Assembly (NCBI GenBank): GCA_963770645.1
Contig: CAVYQL010000003.1
Span: 496,001-560,000 of the forward strand
Direction: 5' to 3'
Length of the DNA: 64,000 bases
Origin: Bog-473 sp963770645
Lineage (GTDB): Bacteria > Actinomycetota > Acidimicrobiia > Acidimicrobiales > RAAP-2
Positions within the stretch are counted from its first letter, which is position 1. Every line of letters starts with the position of its first letter. The notes beneath the pieces are model-generated. The model saw only the letters and a list, made by a program, of their open reading frames with translations, was not told the origin of the DNA and did not search any database. A program made the position numbers and the translations under genes. Below are positions 46,188 to 56,145 of the stretch, piece after piece.

Positions 46188-47440
46188 GCACTTTGTTGTT
46201 CGAGCGCTCCCTGCCACGCTTCGCCGCCGCCCGCGTCGTGTCGTCGTTCGGGTCTGGCCGCAGTGCCGGCATTGGACCGCTGCGCCTGGTGGACCGCGAC
46301 ACCCCCGAAGCACCCGCCGAGGGATGGTTTCACGTCGAGCCGGTGCTCTCGGGTATCTGTGGTTCGGACCTGGCGACGCTCGACGGGCGCAGCTCGCGCT
46401 ACTTCGAAGACATCGTCTCGTTTCCCTTCGTGCCCGGCCACGAGGTGGTCGGCACCGTCCCTGAGGACGCGGTGGGCGCCGATGGCACGCTGCTGGCAGC
46501 GGGCAGCCGGGTCGTGTTGCAACCGGTGCTCGGTTGCGCAGCCCGGGGGATCGAGCCGCCGTGCCCCGCTTGCCAGGCCGGCCACGTCGGCAACTGCGGC
46601 CGCGTCGCGTTCGGCCACATCAGGCCCGGCTTGCAAACCGGATTCTGTGCAGACACGGGAGGCGGCTGGTCCAGCGCCGGCCTCGTCGCGCACGCCAGCC
46701 AGCTCTACGCGGTACCCGACGGCCTGAGCGACGCCGACGCCGTCACCACCGAACCGGTGGCGTGCGCGGTCCATGCCGTGCTCGGCGCGCCGATCGTCGA
46801 GGGAGACGTCGTGGCCGTCGTCGGTGCGGGCACACTCGGTCTCCTCGTGACCGCGGCGCTGAGCCATCTCTCCTCGGTGGGTCTGTGTCCCACCCCGTCC
46901 GTGGTCCTCGTGGGCGCCCGCTACGCGCACCAACAAGGGCTTGCGCGCGAGCTCGGATGCACCGAGGCGTTGCCTCCGGACCAACTGGCCCGGGCGGTGC
47001 GGCGGCACTCGCACTCGCTGTCCTACGGGGGCGCGTCGGGAGTCACTGCAACCCTCGAGTCGGGCGCCGACGTGGTGGTCGACTGCGTCGGCAGCCCCGA
47101 GTCGATTGCCCAGTCCCTCGCCATGGTGCGCCCACGGGGCACCGTGTGCCTCGTCGGCATGCCCGGCAAGGTCACCGTGGACCTCGCGCCGCTCTGGCAC
47201 CGTGAGGTCCGGTTGGCCGGTGCCTACGCCTACGGCACCGAGCGCGGCGAGTGCCTGGGGGACCCCACATCGACCTTCTCCCTCGCCTTCGACGTCGTGG
47301 CGGCACAGCGGACGGGACGCCTCGTGTCGGCCACCTATCCCCTCGCCCGGTTCGAGGAGGCCGTCGCCCACGCAGGCGCAGCAGGGCGCCGCGGGGCGGT
47401 CAAGATCGCATTCGACGTACGGAAAGGATCGTCCCGATGA
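46184..47440 (+). CDS. Zinc-dependent MDR-family alcohol dehydrogenase
   Basis: The protein is 418 residues; its ATG overlaps the reductase stop (ATGA). Catalytic zinc ligands appear in SGICGSDLATL (Cys) and FVPGHEVVG (His-Glu). Structural-zinc cysteines appear in PPCPACQAGHVGNC. The NAD(P) fold is VVAVVGAGTLGLLV. In this operon it would interconvert the fatty alcohol and aldehyde. It is longer than a standard ADH because of an N-terminal extension and an insertion near 230-250. Confidence 0.92.
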   Translation: MSTLLFERSLPRFAAARVVSSFGSGRSAGIGPLRLVDRDTPEAPAEGWFHVEPVLSGICGSDLATLDGRSSRYFEDIVSFPFVPGHEVVGTVPEDAVGADGTLLAAGSRVVLQPVLGCAARGIEPPCPACQAGHVGNCGRVAFGHIRPGLQTGFCADTGGGWSSAGLVAHASQLYAVPDGLSDADAVTTEPVACAVHAVLGAPIVEGDVVAVVGAGTLGLLVTAALSHLSSVGLCPTPSVVLVGARYAHQQGLARELGCTEALPPDQLARAVRRHSHSLSYGGASGVTATLESGADVVVDCVGSPESIAQSLAMVRPRGTVCLVGMPGKVTVDLAPLWHREVRLAGAYAYGTERGECLGDPTSTFSLAFDVVAAQRTGRLVSATYPLARFEEAVAHAGAAGRRGAVKIAFDVRKGSSR

Positions 47441-49026
47441 GCCGACGACCCGGCTTCGTCCTCGACGTGGACAAGTCGACCCCACCCACCCTGTTCTGGA
47501 ACGGCGAGGGCTTCACGCTCGAGACGCTGCCCGAAGGAAGCAGGGTGATCTACGCGCCCGAGCCGATGAAGCCGATCGAGGACCCTTACCAGGCCGTCCG
47601 CCACGCGCTGTTGCACCCCCAGGGCGACCGCGATCCGTTGCCCGCGCTCTTGCGACCCGGGATGAAGCTGACTATCTGCTTCGACGACGTGTCGCTGCCG
47701 CTGCCCCCGATGGAGGCACCCGACGTCCGCCAGATGGTGATCGAGACCGTCTTGGACATGGCGGCAGAAGCGGGCGTCGATGACGTGATGCTGATTGCCG
47801 CGCTGGCGCTGCATCGCCGCATGACCGAAGAAGAGCTGCGCCATGCTCTGGGCAACCGGGTCTACGAGGCGTTCGCACCGCACGGCCTGCTCACCCAACA
47901 CGATGCCGAGGACCCGGACAACCTGATCCATCTGGGCCAGACCGAGCAGGGCGAGGACGTCGAGATCAACAAACGCGCCGCCACCTCCGATTTGTTGGTC
48001 TACGTCAACATCAACTTGGTCTCCATGGACGGCGGGCACAAGAGCGTGGCAACGGGCCTCGCCAGCTACCGGAGCTTGCGCCACCACCACAACCCCCAAA
48101 CCATGCGTCATTCGAAGTCGTTCATGGACCAACCGTCGTCCGAGTTGCACTCGTCCAACTGGCGCATGGGGCGCTTGATCGCGGACTCGGACGTGCAGGT
48201 GTTCCAGATCGAAACGACGCTGAACAACGACACCTTCCCCTCCAATTTCAAATTCCTCCAAAAGCGCGAGTGGGAATGGTCCCTGCGCGACCGCGCCACT
48301 TATGCCGCCTCCTCCGCCGCGCTGGCCAAGACGCCTCCCCGTGTGGCACGACAGATCTTCAATTCCATCCGATCGCCGCACGCGCTGACCTCCGTGCAGG
48401 CAGGGGAGGTCGAGGCCGTCCACGCGCTGACCACGGCCAACGTCTGGGCCCAACAGGGCGTCGACGTCGAGGGTCAGACCGACATCCTCACGATGGGCCT
48501 GCCCTACATCTGTCCCTACAACGTCAACTCCATCATGAACCCGATTCTCGTCGCGTGTCTCGGCCTCGGCTACTTCTTCAACATGTATCGAGGCAAGCCG
48601 CTCGTACGCGAAGGTGGGGTCGTCATCATGCGTCATCCCACCCGGCCCGAGTTCCATCCGGGTCACCACCCGAGCTACATCGACTTCTACGAACAGGTGT
48701 TGACACAGACGGTCGACCCGATGCGGATGCACAAGGAGTTCGAGGAGTCCTTCGCCACCGACCCGTGGTACGTGCACCTCTACCGCACCGGCCACGCCTA
48801 TCACGGCGTGCATCCCTTCTACATGTGGTACTGGTGCGCGCACGCGCTGGCCCACGTCGGCCGGGTCATCGTCGTCGGCGGTGACCCCAAGGCGGTGCGT
48901 CGCCTCGGCTTCTCGCCCGCCAGCTCGCTTGACGACGCGCTCGAAATTGCGTCCGACGTCGTCGGGCCCTCCCCCACGCTCACCCACGTGCACAACCCGC
49001 CCATCTTCATGTCGGACGTGCACTGA
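47437..49026 (+). CDS. LarA-like (DUF2088) protein
   Basis: The protein is 529 residues; its ATG overlaps the ADH stop (ATGA). The N-terminal part resembles the lactate-racemase LarA N-domain (PALLRPGMKLTICFDDVSLP, MVIETVLDMAAEAGVDDVML, AALALHRRMTEEELRHALG). The conserved HDAEDPDNLIHLG segment matches the LarA pattern around its cofactor-binding loop. The C-terminal half differs from classical LarA, and no lar maturation genes are near. Its role in a lipid operon is unexplained. Confidence 0.75.
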   Translation: MSRRPGFVLDVDKSTPPTLFWNGEGFTLETLPEGSRVIYAPEPMKPIEDPYQAVRHALLHPQGDRDPLPALLRPGMKLTICFDDVSLPLPPMEAPDVRQMVIETVLDMAAEAGVDDVMLIAALALHRRMTEEELRHALGNRVYEAFAPHGLLTQHDAEDPDNLIHLGQTEQGEDVEINKRAATSDLLVYVNINLVSMDGGHKSVATGLASYRSLRHHHNPQTMRHSKSFMDQPSSELHSSNWRMGRLIADSDVQVFQIETTLNNDTFPSNFKFLQKREWEWSLRDRATYAASSAALAKTPPRVARQIFNSIRSPHALTSVQAGEVEAVHALTTANVWAQQGVDVEGQTDILTMGLPYICPYNVNSIMNPILVACLGLGYFFNMYRGKPLVREGGVVIMRHPTRPEFHPGHHPSYIDFYEQVLTQTVDPMRMHKEFEESFATDPWYVHLYRTGHAYHGVHPFYMWYWCAHALAHVGRVIVVGGDPKAVRRLGFSPASSLDDALEIASDVVGPSPTLTHVHNPPIFMSDVH

Positions 49027-49995
49027 TGGCCGGCGCCGGTCTGCGGGGCCGGGTGCGCGCTGCCCGCTTCCCCCTCGCTGCGCCGTCGTGGCCGACGACC
49101 GTGGAGCGAGCCGACCCCGAACGCAAGGTCGGCCTCGACTACGACCACGAGTGGTCACGCCGGTACCCGGTCCGACTCGCCCGCGCCGTGGTGATGGACA
49201 ATGTCGCCCGACCGGCCGCCCGCCTCCTAGCTCCTGCCACCGTGCGCGGGCTCGAGCACCTGCGTCACGTCGAGGGGCCCGTGATCTTCGCGGCCAACCA
49301 CGCCAGCCACATCGACACGCCGCTGTTGCTCACCACCCTGCCGGTCGAGTTTCGGCATCGCACGGTCGTCGCCGCAGCCTCCGACTACTTCTTCGACCGC
49401 ACCTGGAAGTCGGCCCTGTGGTCCTTCGCGCTCGGCGGCCGTCCCGATCGAGCGGAGCCGGGTGAACCGCAAGTCAGCCGACACCGCGGCCGGGCTCATC
49501 GAAGACGGCTGGAACTTGGTCATCTTCCCCGAGGGCGGCCGCTCGCCCGACGGCTGGACGCAGCCTTTCCGCGGTGGCGCCGCCTACCTGGCCCGTCGCA
49601 CCGGACGAGCCGTGATCCCGGTGTACCTCCACGGCACTCGGCACGTGCTGCCCAAGACGTCCGACGACGCGCTTGCACCCGGCGGCTCGGGAACCGAGGC
49701 GCGCCGTGGGGGGCGCCTGCGCCGCTCGCCCATCGCCGTCCTCTTCGGCGCGCCCATGACCCCCGACGAGGGAGAGAATGCCCACCGCTTCTCCGACCGG
49801 GTCGAGGCGGCGGTCGCCACCCTCTCGCGCGAGGTCCACTCGGACTGGTGGCTCGCGCGCCGCTCGGTCAGCGCGGTGGCCCCGACCCCCGGGGCAGAGA
49901 CAGCACACCGGGGACCGGCGGCGGCGCCGTGGCGACGAGGCTGGGCGCTCGATGAGCCACCGGCGCGGGTGCGCCACTCGCAGTGGCCCGACTGA
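49026..49995 (+). pseudogene. PlsC-type acyltransferase with a frameshift
   Basis: The ATG at 49026 overlaps the previous stop (TGATG). The first frame has the acyltransferase HX4D motif in AANHASHIDTPLLLTTLPVE. Near 49436 one extra base is present; the continuing frame reads AVPIERSRVNRKSADTAAGL and the FPEGGRSPDGW substrate motif, then runs to 49995. The repaired protein is about 320 residues and would acylate a lysolipid or alcohol acceptor, a fitting last step for the operon. The shift may be a sequence error. Confidence 0.85.
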
Positions 49996-49996
49996 A

Positions 49997-50032
<36 letters not shown>

Positions 50033-50052
50033 CCCGGCCCGCCCGGAGTGAC

Positions 50053-50475
50053 TCAGTCCGGCTGGTACAGGCGCAGCACTTCGAGCAGATGCGCCTCGGT
50101 CACGGGCTTCTCCACCAGCGCGACGGGTCGCACGGCGCGATCGCGGAAGGCCTCTTTGGCGTACCCGGTCATGTAGACGACGGTGATGTCGGGCCGTTGG
50201 AGCCGGATGGTGTCGGCCAGCTCTGTTCCCTGCATCCGCGGCATGACGACATCGGTCAGCAGCACATCGATCGCGCCGTCGTGATCGTGGCTGAGCTCGA
50301 CCGCGGCCTCGCCGTCGCCGGCGTCCAACACGGCATAGCCGTTGCGCTCGAGAATCTCGCGAGTCATGGTGCGCAAGGCGCGCTCGTCCTCGACGACCAA
50401 GATCGTCTTCGTCGAGTCGCGACCCGACACACGTATGGAGTTCAACGCACTCACTTCCAAGCCACACAGAAGCAT
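50053..50475 (-). CDS. Single-domain response regulator receiver protein
   Basis: The protein is up to 140 residues; the start is uncertain (ATG at 50475, GTG at 50454). The CheY-like receiver has acidic residues in ILVVEDERALRTMTREIL, the phosphoacceptor Asp in DVLLTDVVMPRMQGTELA, the switch Thr in YMTGYAKEAF and the Lys in VALVEKPVT. There is no output domain. No histidine kinase is encoded nearby. Confidence 0.88.
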   Translation of the reverse strand: MLLCGLEVSALNSIRVSGRDSTKTILVVEDERALRTMTREILERNGYAVLDAGDGEAAVELSHDHDGAIDVLLTDVVMPRMQGTELADTIRLQRPDITVVYMTGYAKEAFRDRAVRPVALVEKPVTEAHLLEVLRLYQPD

Positions 50476-50598
50476 AGTGAGGTCGCGCCGTGGACACCCC
50501 TGATCAGGTGTGTGGGCAGGACTCACGCACGCAGCGCGTGCGCCTCATCAGGGCGGGGAGGGCCGAGGGCGCTTTGGCGAGGTGCTAGCAACAGTGCC

Positions 50599-51432
50599 GT
50601 GCAAGTGATCGTCCTCGGCAGTGGCAGCCCGCTCCCTGACCCGGCTCGCGCCGGGCCGTCCACACTGATCCGCACGGGCGCGGGCGACCTGCTCTTCGAC
50701 TGTGGGCGCGGCGTCCTCATGCGTGCCGCCGCGGCCGGAACCAGTGCTGGTGCCCTGCAAGGACTGTTCCTGACCCACCTGCACAGCGACCACACGACCG
50801 ATCTGAACGACGTGATCACCTCGCGCTGGATCACTTCGTTCCAACCCATTCCCCTGACGGTGCTCGGGCCGAGAGGCACCGCCGCGCTGGTTGCAGCGAC
50901 CGAGGCGATGCTCGAGCTCGACATCAGGTACCGGCTGGCGCACCATGCGGACTTGCAGTGGCGACCCTCCACCGAGGCGCTCGAGTGCGCCGGCGGCGAA
51001 GTGTGGAGCGAGGGCGACGTCAGGGTGACGGCCGCCCCGACCGAGCATGCACCGGTCCGCCCGACCCTCGGCTACCGCATCGACGATGGCACCACCTCTG
51101 TGGTGGTGGCGGGCGACACCGTCCCGTGCGCGGGGCTCGACGAACTCTGCGCAGGGGCCGACGCTCTGGTGCACACCGTGATCCGGCGCGACCTGATCGA
51201 GGCGATCGGACTGCCACGACTGACCGACGTCCTCGACTACCACTCGACGGTGGAGGACGCGGCACGCACGGCGTCCCGCGCCGGCGTGAGCACCCTCGTC
51301 CTCACCCATCTGGTGCCGGCCCCCGCGCCAGGTGCAGAAGAGGAGTGGGCCGCGCTGGCCAGCGAGCACTTCGCCGGCGTCGTAGTCGTGAGCAAGGACC
51401 TGACGACGTGGGACCCGGCCTCGTCGGGGTGA
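50599..51432 (+). CDS. MBL-fold hydrolase (ribonuclease Z-like)
   Basis: The protein is 277 residues from the GTG at 50599, chosen because the metallo-beta-lactamase fold starts there (QVIVLGSGSPLPDPARAGPS). The HxHxDH motif is FLTHLHSDHTTDL. Later ligands are in VVVAGDTVPC and LTHLVPAP. It resembles RNase Z/arylsulfatase-type MBL proteins and may hydrolyse a phosphodiester or sulfate ester. It converges with the gatD gene. Confidence 0.88.
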   Translation: MQVIVLGSGSPLPDPARAGPSTLIRTGAGDLLFDCGRGVLMRAAAAGTSAGALQGLFLTHLHSDHTTDLNDVITSRWITSFQPIPLTVLGPRGTAALVAATEAMLELDIRYRLAHHADLQWRPSTEALECAGGEVWSEGDVRVTAAPTEHAPVRPTLGYRIDDGTTSVVVAGDTVPCAGLDELCAGADALVHTVIRRDLIEAIGLPRLTDVLDYHSTVEDAARTASRAGVSTLVLTHLVPAPAPGAEEEWAALASEHFAGVVVVSKDLTTWDPASSG

Positions 51433-51465
51433 GCGGGAACGGCGCGCCGCTCCTTGCCGAGGGGG

Positions 51466-52243
51466 TCATGGTGCGGAGCGCGTGGGGTGGCCGCCCCTCG
51501 TGGACCTGTGCCGGCGGAGCCGACGCCGTCCACCCACCATCTCGAGGCGCTCCGCGCCGCAGCAGCTCCGACGTGGCGTCGTCGAGCGGTGCCAGCGCCT
51601 CGTCCCCGAGCGCCCAGCTCAACAAGACGTCGGCCAAGGCCGGGTTACGCGCCAGCACCGGGCCGTGCAGGTACGTGCCGACGATCCGCCCCCGCACGGC
51701 GCCTTCGCTGGCGTCACCGCCGCCGTTGCCCACGCCGACCGTGACGCGTCCGAGTGCGGTCGTGCCCTCGGCCAGTGTCGTGCGCCCGCCGTGGTTCTCG
51801 AAGCCGCTCAGCAGTGGCAGGTTCGCCACGCCCGTCGCTTCGGCCAGGACCTCACCCACCGCGCGGGAGCCCTCGCTCTTGCGCGTGTCCATCTCGAGGA
51901 GGCCGAGTCCCTCATGGGGCGAGCCGTCCGCACGAGGGAAGGTTCGTCCGACCACCTGGAACCCGGCGCACACCGCGAGCACGACCGCGCCGCCGGCGAC
52001 GCGCCGCACGAGCGTCCCGTCGTCGATCAGCGTGCGCGCCGCCCGCACCTGGGGCCCGTCCTCGCCCCCGCCCAGACAGTAGATGTCCGCCTCGGGCAGG
52101 GGGCGGTCGGAAACGGCCTGGAGCAGCTCGACCGGCCGGCCGCGCCACTCGGCTCGGCGGGCCAGGATGAGCCCGTTGCCTCCGTCACCGTAGGTCCCGA
52201 GCAGGTCCGGATACACCACCGCGACACGGAGCACGTCGCTCAC
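51466..52243 (-). CDS. gatD: Lipid II isoglutaminyl synthase glutaminase subunit GatD
   Basis: The GTG at 52243 overlaps the murT stop (GTGA). The CobB/CobQ-like amidotransferase has the nucleophile in VVLAVCAGFQVVGRTFP and the His in GTYLHGPVLARNPALADVLL. With MurT it amidates D-Glu of lipid II to D-isoglutamine. A one-base insertion near 51555 is likely: in another frame the protein ends AERLEMVGGRRRLRR and stops at 51466. Otherwise the frame runs on to 51302, into the convergent gene. Confidence 0.88.
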
Positions 52244-53476
52244 GCGGGTGCCCCCAACAGGTCGTGGAAGGCCGTGTAATTCCCGATGACGTCGACCGTG
52301 CCGCCGGCCCCCTCGCCGGCATGGTGAACCGCTTCGACGGGGTCCGCCTGCGTGACGTGTGCGACGCCGGCGTAGTGCAGGCGCACCGAGAGGTCTCGGA
52401 ACCGCTCTCCTGTCGCCACCACGGCCCGGCCGGCGAGGCACTCGTAGGGGACGTCCCAGAGCCAGCTGGGATCGGTGCCGTCCGCCACCCTGGCGTTGAT
52501 GCTCACGACGAGCGGCGTCTCGGTGCCTGCCACCAGATCGAGGAGCTCGTCCCAGCCCGCTGGGTTCTTGGCCAGCATGAGCCGGGCGCCGACGTCCCCG
52601 AAGGCGCGGACCGTGAATCGTCCGGCCACCTCGCGCACCGACGCCATAGCCTCGAGCGCTGATCCGGAGTCCACCCCGCAGGCCTCGCTCGCCACGGCGG
52701 CCATCAACGCATTGGCGAGGTTGAACCGGCCGGGCAATTGGAGGTGGATCGGATAGGTCCGGCCGTCGGCCCACACCGCGTGGGCCGTCCCGTCGGGACC
52801 CGGGACGAGGCTCGCCTCTGGCTCGGGCCTGGTGAACCCGCACGACGCGCACGACCACGTGCCCTCGCCGAAGGTGATCCGCTCCTCGCACGAGGGGCAC
52901 CCGACGGCGTCGAGCTGCCAGCGCAGGCCCGCGCCCACCCAGTGCACGTCTCGTGCCGCCCCGGCTCCCCACACCACGAGCGGGTCGTCGGCGTTCGCGA
53001 CGACGTGGGTATGCGGCGCAGCCGCCAGCGCGGCGCGCCAGCGCCCCGCCACCATGCGCACCTCGTTCGTCCGATCGAGCTGGTCTCGCGAGAGGTTCAA
53101 CAAGACCGCGGCGGTCGCGGCGGTCGCGGTCAACACCCGCGGGAGGTACGCCTCGTCCACCTCGAGCACCGCGCGGCGGCGCGTCCGTCCCCGCCAGCGC
53201 GGCCACGTGGCCGGGCGGCATGTTGGACCCGGTCTCGTTGCTGACGACGGCCTCTCCCCCGGACCCCAGGCCGACGGTCAGCAGCCTCGTCGTGGTCGTC
53301 TTCCCGTTCGTCCCTGTGACGAGCACGACCTGACGCCCCGCGCTCAGGTGCTCGAGCAGCCGCGGATCGAGGCGGAGCCCGGCCCGTCCCCCCGCGACCG
53401 TTCCCTGACCACGGCCAAGCCGGCGCGACGCAGCGTTCACCACGCGCGTCGTCGCGCTGGCGAGCTGTGCCCTCAC
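52240..53476 (-). CDS. murT: Lipid II isoglutaminyl synthase MurT, frame interrupted
   Basis: The start is GTG at 53476, overlapping the HAD-PlsC stop. The Mur ligase P-loop reads VVLVTGTNGKTTTTRLL. The frame breaks near 53172 and resumes with AVLEVDEAYLPRVLTATAAT. The MurT-specific zinc ribbon is CPSCEERITFGEGTWSCASC. The C-terminal domain ends VIGNYTAFHDLLGAPA. The repaired protein is about 412 residues, normal for MurT. Because MurT/GatD is usually important for the cell wall, the shift is more likely a sequence error than a mutation. Confidence 0.88.
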
Positions 53477-54862
53477 CGAGGGGGCTTCGTACGCGCCAGC
53501 TCGTCCGGTGTGGGCTCGTGGCGCTCCCGGGCTTCGGGCGGGAGCAGCGCGGAGATGGCCGCCATGATGGTCTCGGTGTCAGCCTTGGCATCCGTCAACG
53601 AGAGGGCCACCGGCTTGCCAATGCGCACCCGGACGGTCGGCGGCTGACGCACGAGCGTCACGTCGGGGACCCGGGCCGATCTCGGCCACACCTTCTCGGT
53701 CCCCCACAGTCCGACGGGCACAACGGTGGCCCCGGTGGACGCCGCCAGACGCGCCGTCCCTGTCTTGCCGTGCAGTACCGGGTCGAAGAAGTCGTAGCCG
53801 CGCGGGATGGTGCCCTGGGGCAACACGATCACCACTTCACCCGCTTTCAACGCGGCCTCGGCGTCGCGCAGCGGTTGGCCCGATCCGCTGCCTCGGTCGA
53901 CCGCAATGCCGCCGATCGCGCGTGCGATCATCCCGACGACGGGAGCATCGAAGATCTCCTTCTTGCCGAGGAAGCGCACCGGTCGCCCGATCTCGCGGGC
54001 GACGAGGGCGAGCGCGGCCACGTCGAAGTAGCTCCGGTGGTTGGCGGCCAGCAGGACGGGCCCGCGCTGCCGGCACATGCTCGACGCCCGAGATGTCGAA
54101 GCGGGCGTAGGGGAAAGAGAGCTTGCGCACGAAGGGCCGCAAGAGGTGGTACGGCTCGAACCCGATGACGCTCGGGACCCCCGGTGGACGGTCCCAGTGT
54201 TCGACCGACCAGCAGCGGGCGGTGGCGACGACCATCAGCGACGGATCCGGGTTCACCGCGTGGGGCGTGCCCACGCTCGAGAGCAAGGGGACGTCGAAGA
54301 TGCTGTCGCTGCAGGCGTGGCACTCGCTCAGGTCGACCGCGTTCGCTTCCGCCCAGCGCCGGACGGCGCGTAGCTTGCCGGTCCCCCACACGAAACCCTC
54401 GTAGAGGCGGCCGGTGTAGCGACCTTCGTCAGTCTCGTAGGCAGTGGCAATGACGTCGTCGAAGCCGTAGGCCTCCGCGAACGGAGCGATCATGTCGAGG
54501 GGCGTCGTGGTGGTGAGCACCAGCCGGAGCCCGTCGGCCCGGAAGGCGGCAAGGCGCTGCGGGGCGAAGGGGGCGACCAACTCGCTGAGAGCGGCCACCG
54601 CCCGGCGGCCTGCGGCCTGGACCTGATCCTGATGCCACCCCCTCGCTACCCGGGCCGCCGCCCGCACGAGGCCCATGGACAGGAGGTTCTCGCCCAGGCG
54701 ATCGTTGACCGCGTAGAGCAGCCTGTCCCCGGGCAGCGATCGACCCTCCGGAAGCACGCCCTCGGCCACGAGGGCTCGATTGAGCACCTGACCCGAGGCG
54801 TGCGCCAGCAGCGTCCGATCGAGATCGATGAAGACGGCGTTTGCGCTCCCGCTGGTCGCCAC
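53473..54862 (-). CDS. HAD-IB phosphatase/PlsC acyltransferase fusion, frame interrupted
   Basis: The start is GTG at 54862; the longer frame upstream is not protein-like. The N-terminal HAD domain has FIDLDRTLLAHASGQ (both motif I Asp present) and SDSIFDVPLLSSVGTPHAVN. The C-terminal PlsC domain has HX4D in AANHRSYFDVAALALVARE and PQGTIPRGYDFF. One extra base near 54071 (GVEHVP to QRGPVLLAAN) breaks the frame between the domains. Mycobacterial HAD-PlsC fusions have the same layout and act in phospholipid or storage-lipid synthesis. It overlaps murT. Confidence 0.85.
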
Positions 54863-54980
54863 GGACAGGCAGCCTAAAGCAGTTCGATCGCCCGGCCGGG
54901 GGTCGGAAAAGACGCTGTGGCTCTCACGCGAGGCAGGCAGACCGTGCCTGCTCACCGCCGCGAAACCAGCCCGGAATTGG

Positions 54981-55018
54981 GAGAAGGGATCGCCGGGGGG
55001 GGAGGGCGATCCCTTCTC
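54981..55018. terminator. Perfect 14-bp inverted repeat
   Basis: GAGAAGGGATCGCC and its exact complement GGCGATCCCTTCTC are separated by 10 mostly G bases. It lies between two divergent genes (54862 and 55179). It has no U-tract, so terminator, attenuator or operator roles are all possible. Confidence 0.4.
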
Positions 55019-55112
55019 GAGACTCACCGGGGCTGGAGGGGGGATTCCGGTTCCCTGCGGTCTGCCGTTTATTTTGTCGGCCCTTCGGCAATCAGTCAAG
55101 CAGCTTTAGAAG

Positions 55113-55136
55113 ATACTTTGTATCAGTTAAACTGAT
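55113..55136. promoter_or_regulatory. Candidate LysR binding dyads
   Basis: Two overlapping dyads, ATAC-TTT-GTAT (55113-55123) and ATCAGTT-A-AACTGAT (55122-55136), lie 43 bp upstream of the LysR ATG. This region is much more AT-rich than its surroundings. Confidence 0.5.
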
Positions 55137-55178
55137 GGCTAACGCGACTTCGGCAAGCGTCTCGGCAGAAAGGCCGCC

Positions 55179-56087
55179 ATGGAACTGAAACATCTGCAAG
55201 CACTCCTGGGCATCGCAGACACCGGCAGTTTCTCCGCGGCGGCGGCCTCCATCGGCACGGTGCAGTCGAACGTCTCGGCCCACGTGGCCCGCCTGGAGCG
55301 CGAGCTCGACGTCCAACTGGTCGACCGGTCCTCGGGCCGGCTGACCGAGGAGGGGGACGTGGTGATCGAGCGGGCGAGGCGGGTCATGAACGAGCTCGAG
55401 GCGATGGTGGCCGACGTGACCGCGCTGCGCGAGGAGGTCGTCGGGACGGTGCGCCTCGGCATGATCGGCATTACAGGCCGCTGGCTGGTGCCCCAGCTCT
55501 TCGACCTCCTGCGGGTGCGCCATCCCCACGTCCACCTCAACATCGCCGAGGGCTCGAGCGTCCAGCTCGAGTCGCAACTGGCCTCGGGGCAGTCGGACCT
55601 GGCCGTCGTCACCTTCCCCCTCAGCGGTGACGAGATCATGGCTGCGCAGCTCTTCGACGAGGACCTGGTCCTGGTGTTGCCCTCGGGCCACCCCCTCAGT
55701 TCCGAGGCCTCGGTGGACCTCGAGCGGCTCTCCGAGCTCGAGCTCCTGCTCCCGGCGCCCGGCACGGCGCTGCGCGCCGAGATCGACAGCGCCACGGTGC
55801 CCGCCCGCATCGACCTGCGCCCCGCCATGGAGCTCGACGGCGTGCGCCTGATCGCGTCGCTGGCCTTCGACGGCTACGGGCCGGCGATCCTCCCCGCCAC
55901 GGCTGTGCCAGGCCACCTGCGGGGTCGCGTCTCGGTCCTCCCGGTCACCGGACTTCCCCGCCGGCGGGTCGGCGTCGCCCAGCGTCGACGCGGCTTGCCG
56001 TCGGCGCCCGCCCGCACCGTCATCGACGTCCTCGGCCTGGTCGTCAACGACGCCTTGTCGATGCCCGAGGGGATCCACCCGACCTAG
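55179..56087 (+). CDS. LysR-family transcriptional regulator
   Basis: The protein is 302 residues. The HTH is ELKHLQALLGIADTGSFSAA and IGTVQSNVSAHVARLERELD. The LysR substrate-binding domain runs from about 90 to 295. It is divergent from HAD-PlsC, with dyads in between. The effector is unknown; its likely targets are its own gene and the lipid/cell-wall operon. Confidence 0.93.
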   Translation: MELKHLQALLGIADTGSFSAAAASIGTVQSNVSAHVARLERELDVQLVDRSSGRLTEEGDVVIERARRVMNELEAMVADVTALREEVVGTVRLGMIGITGRWLVPQLFDLLRVRHPHVHLNIAEGSSVQLESQLASGQSDLAVVTFPLSGDEIMAAQLFDEDLVLVLPSGHPLSSEASVDLERLSELELLLPAPGTALRAEIDSATVPARIDLRPAMELDGVRLIASLAFDGYGPAILPATAVPGHLRGRVSVLPVTGLPRRRVGVAQRRRGLPSAPARTVIDVLGLVVNDALSMPEGIHPT

Positions 56088-56145
56088 GAACGGGCTGTCA
56101 AGGGAGGAACTGGCGGCAGGAGCGGGTGGTCGAAGCCGGAGGGGC

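Noticed and set aside
47335..49158. Long minus-strand open frame opposite the LarA-like gene
   Set aside because: The plus-strand gene has overlapping start/stop coupling and recognisable domains. The minus frame does not.
55092..56078. Long minus-strand open frame opposite the LysR gene
   Set aside because: It is a GC-rich shadow frame full of His/Arg/Asp with no known domain, while the plus strand encodes a complete LysR protein.
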